Of a stretch of DNA of 5,164 nt, positions 1 to 5,164 are shown one piece after another. The stretch's first letter is position 1; every line of letters begins with the position of its first letter. The position numbers were made by a program, and so were the translations under genes. The notes under the pieces are model-generated. The model was not told the DNA's origin. It saw only the letters and a program-made list of their open reading frames with translations, and did not search any database. The DNA comes from an uncultured Verrucomicrobiota bacterium (GTDB lineage: Bacteria > Verrucomicrobiota > Verrucomicrobiia > Limisphaerales > UBA1096), in NCBI GenBank assembly GCA_913045395.1, contig CAJWPV010000140.1:1-5164 (forward strand), written 5' to 3'.

Positions 1-1
1 T

Positions 2-289
2 TCGCGGCTGACACAGGGCGATCCCTCGGTGGCGATTGGGCTCGAGTTGCAGATTATCGCCGCGGTGGTCATTGGCGGTGCAAGCCTGAGCGGCGGCGCG
101 GGCAGCATCCCCGGCTCGGTCATCGGCGCGTTCATGATGGCCTGCCTCGCGAACGGCTCGAGCATCAAGGATTGGCCCAACTACATGCAGGAAATCATCA
201 TCGGCGTGGTGATCATCCTCGCCGTCGGCATGGACAAGGTTGAGCCGTTCATCCAGCGCCTGTTCAAACGGCAGTCGTCGTCGAACTGA
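2..289 (+). CDS. Sugar ABC transporter permease, C-terminal fragment (5' end outside window)
   Basis: The reading frame is open from base 2 to the TGA at 287-289, giving the last 95 residues of a protein that begins upstream. It contains the block [20 protein letters not shown], which matches the conserved E-L-x-x-I-A-A-x-V-I-G-G-x-S-L-x-G-G-x-G signature of ribose/xylose/galactose-type permeases (BPD_transp_2 family). Two hydrophobic stretches follow: one around [15 protein letters not shown] and one around [18 protein letters not shown] short basic and serine-rich tail ends the protein. By family knowledge it would be an inner-membrane subunit that pairs with a sugar-binding protein and an ATPase to import a monosaccharide; the substrate cannot be told from this fragment. 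The GTG at 29 is only an internal Val codon, because the conserved frame extends upstream of it. The next gene begins 34 bases after its stop. Confidence 0.88.
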   Translation, partial: SRLTQGDPSVAIGLELQIIAAVVIGGASLSGGAGSIPGSVIGAFMMACLANGSSIKDWPNYMQEIIIGVVIILAVGMDKVEPFIQRLFKRQSSSN

Positions 290-293
290 CCCA

Positions 294-307
294 CGCTTGG
301 CCAAGCG
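294..307. repeat. Perfect 14-base palindrome in the permease-uvrA gap
   Basis: CGCTTGGCCAAGCG reads the same on both strands and lies 4 bases after the permease stop and 16 bases before the uvrA ATG. As RNA it could fold into a 5-bp stem with a GGCC loop. No U-rich run follows (the next bases are GCTGGGGCGG), so it does not look like an intrinsic terminator. Its core, CTTGGCCAAGC, recurs at 1364-1374 and 3704-3714 inside genes. Role unknown: an operator, a processing site, or simply one copy of a motif common in this genome. Confidence 0.6.
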
Positions 308-310
308 GCT

Positions 311-317
311 GGGGCGG
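311..317 (+). promoter_or_regulatory. Possible weak ribosome binding site for uvrA
   Basis: GGGGCGG ends 6 bases before the ATG at 324. It is only a loose match to the Shine-Dalgarno consensus. An AGGA at 321-324 is too close to serve this ATG, but it could serve the alternative GTG start at 336. The choice of uvrA start therefore remains slightly open. Confidence 0.3.
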
Positions 318-323
318 TTTAGG

Positions 324-3254
324 ATGCAGCTTTCGGTGGCCAAGGGGTTTATAATAATAGCCGGGGCAAGGGAGCATAATCTCAAGAATCTGACGCTTGA
401 GATTCCCCGTGACAAGCTGGTGGTGATCACCGGGCCAAGCGGCTCGGGCAAGTCGTCGCTGGCGTTTGACACGCTTTTTGCCGAGGGGCAGCGGAAGTAC
501 GTCGAGACACTCTCGTCGTACGCCCGGCAGTTTCTTGATCAACTGCAGAAGCCGGACGTCGATCACATCGAGGGGCTCTCACCGGCAATCGCCATCGAGC
601 AGCGTTCCTCTGGCGGCAATCCGCGATCGACCATCGCCACCACAACCGAGATTTACGACTACCTGCGGTTGCTGTTTGCCAACGTCGGCCAGGCGCACTG
701 TCCGGAGAGCGGCGAGCCGATTTATCGCCTGAGCACGAGTGACATCATCGAGCAACTGCTCGCGCTGCCGGAGGAAACGCGGGTGATGCTGCTCGCGCCG
801 GTGGTTGAGAAACAGAAGGGCGAATTTCGTGACGTGCTGGAAAAACTGGCCCGTGAGGGGTTCGTGCGGGTGCGAATTGACGGCGAGTTGGCGGAACTCA
901 AGGCCAACACGCGCTTTAAGCTCGATCCAAAGAAAGCGCACTCGATCGAGGTCGTGGTTGATCGACTGGTCGTGAGCGACAAGGCGCGAGGCCGCTTGAG
1001 CGACTCAGTCGAGACCTGTCTTAAGTGGGGTGAGGGCAAAATAATCGCGCTGCACCAAGCGCCTGGCCTCGACCGTTCGCAATGGCTCGAGAGCAAGCTG
1101 TCGAACCGACTGGCCAGCCCGGCCACCGGCAAAAGCTACGAGCCGATGACGCCGAAACACTTCTCGTTCAACTCGCCGTACGGTGCCTGCCCTGCCTGTT
1201 CCGGGCTTGGCCAGCGGCCGGTGTTCGACGATGGACTGATGGTCGGCGACCCTGAGAAGTCGCTCGCGCAGGGCGTCATCCTGCCTTGGACCAAGGGCGG
1301 CGCGCGAATGGTCGCCCACTACAACGGGTTGCTGAAAAATTTGGCGCGTCATTATGGGGCGGACTTGGCCAAGCCGTACCGCCGTCTGGCCAAGCGCTTT
1401 ACGGAGGTGCTGTTTCACGGCTCGGGCGACGAGGTGATCGGCTTTCAATTCATCCGCAGTGGCAAACAAACGACGACGACCAAGCCGTTCGACGGCATTT
1501 TGGCCAATCTCAACCGGCTGTACGAGGAGACGAGCAGCGAGACGACGCGGCGGCGGCTCCGGGCGTTCATGAGTCCGCAAACCTGCGAGGCGTGTCAGGG
1601 CCAGCGGCTTCGCGAAGTGGTGCTGGCGGTGACGCTGCGCAGCGCGAAACAGCCTGAGGCGAAGTCCCGTTTTGGTGAATTGTCGATCATGGATGTCTGC
1701 CGCCTGTCGATCGACGAGGCGTTGCTATTTTTCGAGGCATTGGAGCTGGACGCGCTTGGCAAAAAAATCGCCACCGACGTGGTGCGCGAGATCACTTCGC
1801 GGCTCGGTTTTTTGCGGGATGTCGGGCTGGGCTACCTGACACTCAACCGCACGAGCGGCACGCTCAGCGGCGGCGAGGCGCAGCGCATCCGCCTGGCCAC
1901 GCAAATCGGCGCGGGGCTGGTGGGCGTGCTGTACATTCTCGACGAGCCGAGCATTGGCCTGCACGCGCGTGATAACGAGCAGTTGCTCGCCACACTCGAG
2001 GGACTGCGCGACTTGGGCAACACGGTACTGGTTGTCGAGCACGACGAGGAGACGATTCGCCGGGCCGATCACGTCATCGACATGGGGCCAGGCGCCGGCC
2101 TGCACGGCGGGGAAGTGGTGGCGGCGGGCCCGCTCGACAGGGTGCTCGCTCACAAAAAATCGCTGACCGCGAAATATCTACGCGGCGACTACAAGATTGA
2201 TGTGCCGGACAGCCGTGTCGGGCCGAATAGCGCACGCGGCTTTCTCGAGGTCACCGGCGCATCGGAGAACAACCTGAAGGACGTACACCTGAAAGTACCG
2301 CTGGGGACGATCAGCTGTGTGACCGGCGTTAGCGGCTCAGGCAAAAGCACGCTGATCGACGACGTGTTGCGGCGGGCGTTGTTTCGCAAGTTTTATAACT
2401 CAAAGGAGCGTCCCGGACGATTCGAGGAACTACGCGGCGAGGAAGCGTTGGGCAGGGTGATTGTTGTGGACCAGTCGCCGATCGGCCGCACGCCGCGCAG
2501 CAACCCAGCAACATACACAGGCATCTTCAACCAGATTCGCGATCTGTTCGCCAGTTTGCCGGCGTCGAAGATCCGCGGGTATGGAATAAGCCGCTTCAGC
2601 TTCAACGTCAAGGGCGGTCGCTGCGAAAAATGTCAGGGCGGTGGAGTGCTCAAGATTGAGATGAATTTTTTGCCGCCGGTGTACGTGAGCTGCGAGTCGT
2701 GCAACGGCCGGCGCTACAACCGCGAGACCCTCGAGATTCATTACAAAGGCCGCAACGTCGCCGACGTGCTCGACATGACCGTGGACGAGGCGATGACGTT
2801 TTTTCGAGCGTTCCCAAAGATCTGCGATCCATGCGCGACGTTGTCCGAGGTCGGGCTGGGCTACCTCAAGTTGGGACAGCAGGGCACGACCCTAAGCGGC
2901 GGCGAGGCTCAGCGCGTGAAACTGGCGACCGAGCTGACCAAGCAGTCGCGCGATCACGCGCTGTTCATTCTGGACGAGCCGACAACCGGGTTGCATTTTC
3001 ACGACATCGCGCGTTTGATTGATGTGCTGACACGGTTGCGCGATGCGAACAACACGCTGGTGGTCATCGAGCACAACATGGACATCATCAAGTCAGCGGA
3101 TTGGGTGATTGATTTGGGGCCGGAGGGAGGCGACGATGGCGGCAGGATCGTGGCGGAGGGCCCGCCTGAGAGGATCGCAGCCGCGGCGGGCAGTCACACG
3201 GGCCGCTTTCTCGCCGCGGCGCTTGGTATGGAACATTTGCTGAAGAAACAATGA
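324..3254 (+). CDS. uvrA: Excinuclease ABC subunit UvrA
   Basis: This encodes UvrA, the dimeric cytoplasmic ATPase that finds DNA damage and loads UvrB in nucleotide excision repair. The predicted protein has 976 residues (E. coli UvrA has 940). The N-terminal block GAREHNLKN is followed by Walker [10 protein letters not shown] (37-45). A UvrB-binding region (about 120-250) is present, which marks it as canonical UvrA rather than the shorter UvrA2. The first module has signature LSGGEAQ (514-520) and Walker B Asp540-Glu541. The second has Walker [10 protein letters not shown] (668-676), signature LSGGEAQ (857-863) and Walker B Asp884-Glu885. The C-terminal zinc module is complete (Cys767, Cys770, Cys790, Cys793), and a further CxxC lies at 421-424. 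In the first zinc module only Cys289 and Cys292 remain; Ser265 and Thr268 replace the usual pair. ATG 324 was chosen because the frame upstream to TTG 240 overlaps the permease and is unconserved; GTG 336 is a credible alternative. The stop overlaps the next start by 4 bases. No LexA-like box is evident upstream. Confidence 0.97.
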   Translation: MQLSVAKGFIIIAGAREHNLKNLTLEIPRDKLVVITGPSGSGKSSLAFDTLFAEGQRKYVETLSSYARQFLDQLQKPDVDHIEGLSPAIAIEQRSSGGNPRSTIATTTEIYDYLRLLFANVGQAHCPESGEPIYRLSTSDIIEQLLALPEETRVMLLAPVVEKQKGEFRDVLEKLAREGFVRVRIDGELAELKANTRFKLDPKKAHSIEVVVDRLVVSDKARGRLSDSVETCLKWGEGKIIALHQAPGLDRSQWLESKLSNRLASPATGKSYEPMTPKHFSFNSPYGACPACSGLGQRPVFDDGLMVGDPEKSLAQGVILPWTKGGARMVAHYNGLLKNLARHYGADLAKPYRRLAKRFTEVLFHGSGDEVIGFQFIRSGKQTTTTKPFDGILANLNRLYEETSSETTRRRLRAFMSPQTCEACQGQRLREVVLAVTLRSAKQPEAKSRFGELSIMDVCRLSIDEALLFFEALELDALGKKIATDVVREITSRLGFLRDVGLGYLTLNRTSGTLSGGEAQRIRLATQIGAGLVGVLYILDEPSIGLHARDNEQLLATLEGLRDLGNTVLVVEHDEETIRRADHVIDMGPGAGLHGGEVVAAGPLDRVLAHKKSLTAKYLRGDYKIDVPDSRVGPNSARGFLEVTGASENNLKDVHLKVPLGTISCVTGVSGSGKSTLIDDVLRRALFRKFYNSKERPGRFEELRGEEALGRVIVVDQSPIGRTPRSNPATYTGIFNQIRDLFASLPASKIRGYGISRFSFNVKGGRCEKCQGGGVLKIEMNFLPPVYVSCESCNGRRYNRETLEIHYKGRNVADVLDMTVDEAMTFFRAFPKICDPCATLSEVGLGYLKLGQQGTTLSGGEAQRVKLATELTKQSRDHALFILDEPTTGLHFHDIARLIDVLTRLRDANNTLVVIEHNMDIIKSADWVIDLGPEGGDDGGRIVAEGPPERIAAAAGSHTGRFLAAALGMEHLLKKQ
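1821..2915 (+). repeat. Ancient internal duplication of the two UvrA ABC modules, with near-identical DNA blocks
   Basis: The two ABC modules of uvrA keep matching DNA at an offset of 1029 bases (343 codons). A 17-base stretch coding for VGLGYL is identical at 1821-1837 and 2850-2866. The LSGGEAQR segments at 1866-1886 and 2895-2915 differ at one base. The matches sit exactly on protein motifs shared by all UvrA modules, so they most likely reflect the known internal duplication of the family plus strong codon preference. The coordinates given span both copies, not a continuous repeat. Confidence 0.6.
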
Positions 3255-5164
3255 GCCGGTTGGTGCAATCGATGGTGGGCCGGATGCCTGCCCTAGGCTT
3301 GGCGCTGGGTCTGGCTGTGCCGGCCACGATTGGCCAGGCGGAAGATCCGCAGGCCAAGGCCAAGGCCAAGCTGGCGTTTGACGTGGCCAAGCGCTTCTTC
3401 CGCGACGGCATGTTCACCACGGCAGTTGAGCGGTTCGATGCTTTTGCAGAGGCGCATCCCGGCTCGTCCGCCCGGGCGGAGGCGGTGTTGCTGGAGGGAC
3501 AGGCCCGGTTTCAGCTTAGCCAATTTGAAGCTGCGGCAGCCAAGTTGACGGCCGGGCTGCAGAGTGCCGGCCCGTGGACGGATCGTTATCTGTTCTGGAT
3601 CGGCGAGGCGCAGTTTGCGCTTGGGCGATTTCGGGAGGCGGCGGCCAGCTATGGCCAGTTGATCGAGAAGCATCCCGTTTCAGAACGGGCCTTGACGGCG
3701 GCCCTTGGCCAAGCGCAGTCGCTCTACAAACTTGGCGATCTGAAAAAGAGCATCGCCACACTTGAGCCGGCGGACGGGCCGTTTCAGCGCGCGGCCAGCG
3801 CACGGCCAGGCGACCCTTTGATCGTTGACGGACGGTTGCTGCTGGCCAATGCCTACTTCGACCTTGGGGAACTGGGCGCGGCGCGACTGCTGCTCGAGAA
3901 CCTGCCGGACACGGGACTCTCGCCGGAGCGATACTGGCAGAAGCATCACAAGCTGACCTCGGTGTACCTCAGTGAAGCCAGACTTGACCGTGCCTTGGAC
4001 GGTGCCACGAACCTGGTGCAACTGGCCAAGGGAATTGCCGACCCGGTGTTTGCAGCCCGGTCGGCCGATTTTCACGGCGACGTACTGCGGCGTATGAGCC
4101 AGCTGGACGCCGCTGTCGTGCTGTACGAGCAGAATTTGGCCACCAACGTTCCGCCTGACTGGCGCCGCTCGGCGCTGCTGAAAATTGTCGATCTTTACGT
4201 CGAGGAAAACCAGCTAAGCAATGCGGTGCAGCGGTTGCAGCGCTTGTTCATCCGCCACCCCGGCGATCCCGCGACCGGGCTGTCGCACCTCACTCTGGGC
4301 GAGCTGCGGCTTCGGCAGTTTTACGAGCTGCCGGATGCGAGCCGACTCAATTTCACCAACCTGCTTAGCGAGGCGTTGGGGCATTTTGACGTCATTCTGA
4401 AGGGCGATGCAGATGTGGATTTGATAGGCAAATCGTGGCTCGGGCGTGGCTGGGCGCTTTGGGAGTGGGGGAACCTGTCCGGCAAGGGCTTTCAACTGAG
4501 TTTGGCGCAGCAGGCTTATTCGAACGCTGTGACCGGGTTACCCAAATCAAGGGAGCAAGCCATCGCGCAATTCAAAGTGGCCGACTGCTTGTTCCTTAGG
4601 GCGGACTATGCCGCGGCTTCGAGCAAGTACTGGGCGGCGATCAGCATTGCCACCAACACCTTCGGATTCGACAACCGGCTCGTAGACCAGGCGCTGTATC
4701 AAATCGTGCGAAGCGGTGTCGAGCGGCAGGATCTGCCCAGTGCAAGCCAGGCCGTGAGCAACCTGATCGAGTGGTTCCCGAGCAGTTTTTACAGCGACCG
4801 CAGCCTGCTGCTCTACGGACAGGCGCTGAACGGGCAGGGTAAACCGTCCGAGTCGCGTACCGTGCTGGCTTCGTTCGCCAAGGTGTTCTCGAAATCCACC
4901 CTGCTACCCGAGGCACAACTGGCCATCGCGCGGACGCATGTCATGGATGGCAGTTGGGTGTCGTCGATTCTCGAGTACGCCCGCTGGGTGACCAACTACC
5001 CGGCGCACCCGGCACTGGCGCAGGCGGAGTTCGACCGCGCCTGGCTGAACCATCAGGCCGGCAACTCGACCAGGGCTTTTCAATTGTTCACCGATTACGT
5101 GGTGCGCTTTCCGACCAACCAACTCGCGCCGGTGGCGCAGAAGTGGATCGCCGACCACCAGTTC
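3251..5164 (+). CDS. Exported TPR-repeat protein, N-terminal part (3' end outside window)
   Basis: An uninterrupted frame runs 638 codons from ATG 3251 to the last base, with no stop in the window. The first 30 residues form a Sec-type signal peptide: Arg3 and Arg11, a hydrophobic core ALGLALGLAVP, and likely cleavage after GQA (Ala30). There is no lipobox Cys, so the mature protein is probably soluble in the periplasm. After a short AKAKAK segment come many TPR-like helix pairs. The clearest are at about 41-74, 75-108 and 109-142, spaced 34 residues apart with A/G-aromatic and A-x-x-x-(F/Y) patterns. More degenerate units lie near 190-220, 272-298, 305-338, 436-465, 517-546, 553-584 and 592-622. 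Such repeats are protein-binding scaffolds; the partner is unknown. It resembles envelope TPR proteins of the CpoB/YbgF or BamD type only in general architecture, and is longer. The start overlaps the uvrA stop (ATGA); ATG 3272 and ATG 3284 are less likely because they trim the basic N-region. Cys446 is the only cysteine seen. Confidence 0.85.
   Translation, partial: MSRLVQSMVGRMPALGLALGLAVPATIGQAEDPQAKAKAKLAFDVAKRFFRDGMFTTAVERFDAFAEAHPGSSARAEAVLLEGQARFQLSQFEAAAAKLTAGLQSAGPWTDRYLFWIGEAQFALGRFREAAASYGQLIEKHPVSERALTAALGQAQSLYKLGDLKKSIATLEPADGPFQRAASARPGDPLIVDGRLLLANAYFDLGELGAARLLLENLPDTGLSPERYWQKHHKLTSVYLSEARLDRALDGATNLVQLAKGIADPVFAARSADFHGDVLRRMSQLDAAVVLYEQNLATNVPPDWRRSALLKIVDLYVEENQLSNAVQRLQRLFIRHPGDPATGLSHLTLGELRLRQFYELPDASRLNFTNLLSEALGHFDVILKGDADVDLIGKSWLGRGWALWEWGNLSGKGFQLSLAQQAYSNAVTGLPKSREQAIAQFKVADCLFLRADYAAASSKYWAAISIATNTFGFDNRLVDQALYQIVRSGVERQDLPSASQAVSNLIEWFPSSFYSDRSLLLYGQALNGQGKPSESRTVLASFAKVFSKSTLLPEAQLAIARTHVMDGSWVSSILEYARWVTNYPAHPALAQAEFDRAWLNHQAGNSTRAFQLFTDYVVRFPTNQLAPVAQKWIADHQF
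3353..3370 (+). repeat. Three tandem GCCAAG hexamers (Ala-Lys repeat)
   Basis: GCCAAG occurs three times in tandem, in frame, encoding AKAKAK at residues 35-40 of the TPR protein, just after the predicted signal-peptide cleavage site. It could vary in copy number by slippage, which would lengthen or shorten a charged linker without shifting the frame. With three copies this is a small repeat and may have no significance. Confidence 0.5.

Noticed and set aside
294..320. Intrinsic terminator after the permease gene
   Set aside because: The stem is only about 5 bp with a 4-base loop and is followed by GCTGGGG rather than a run of T.
240..323. Longer uvrA start at TTG 240, giving a 1004-residue protein
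   Set aside because: It would overlap the permease coding end by 50 bases, has no clear ribosome binding site, and encodes a Ser/Arg-rich stretch unlike UvrA N-termini; the UvrA homology begins at about base 348.
200..323. LexA (SOS) box upstream of uvrA
   Set aside because: No CTGT-N8-ACAG or GAAC-N4-GTTC type inverted repeat is visible; the scattered GTTC words near 247 and 262 are not in inverted pairs with suitable spacing.
327..355. Sigma70-type promoter using TATAAT at 350-355
   Set aside because: No TTGACA-like -35 lies about 17 bases upstream (that position reads CAGCTT), and transcription would start after both plausible uvrA start codons, beyond which no suitable start precedes the conserved GAREHN block.
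1005..1580. Minus-strand open frame of 191 codons inside uvrA
   Set aside because: It lies entirely opposite strongly conserved uvrA codons, has an Arg-rich composition typical of antisense frames in GC-rich genes, and shows no recognisable motif. The same applies to the shorter minus-strand frames elsewhere in the window.
2820..2840. Frameshift or sequence error in uvrA producing the odd ICDPCA segment
   Set aside because: The frame stays open and conserved motifs resume immediately at the right spacing on both sides, so a local compensating shift is possible but not supported.

Overview
This window is a gene-dense, GC-rich stretch (about 60% G+C by eye) with all genes on the plus strand and almost no intergenic DNA. 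It holds the 3' end of a sugar-type ABC transporter permease gene (to 289), a complete uvrA gene (324-3254), and the first 638 codons of a gene for an exported tetratricopeptide-repeat (TPR) protein (3251 to the window end). The only non-coding DNA is the 34 bases at 290-323. I see no RNA genes, mobile elements, CRISPR arrays or prophage traces.

The organism is a free-living-type, high-GC bacterium. The style of the large exported TPR protein and of the UvrA sequence reminds me of Verrucomicrobiota (PVC superphylum). That is an impression from recall, not a demonstrated placement.

Layout: the permease fragment carries the conserved C-terminal signature of ribose/xylose-class (BPD_transp_2) permeases. 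A 34-base gap containing a perfect 14-base palindrome separates it from uvrA. UvrA is the damage-recognising ATPase of nucleotide excision repair. Here it has both ABC modules intact, but one half of its first zinc module has lost both cysteines. The uvrA stop codon overlaps the start of the TPR gene in an ATGA arrangement, which suggests translational coupling. The TPR protein has a signal peptide without a lipobox, so it probably acts outside the cytoplasm.

The three genes share strand and tight spacing, so they could be co-transcribed, but no common pathway is evident. The most interesting points are the half-lost zinc site in UvrA, the coupling of uvrA to an exported TPR protein, and a strong excess of the palindrome TGGCCA (16 copies by eye, in two codon registers and in the intergenic gap).
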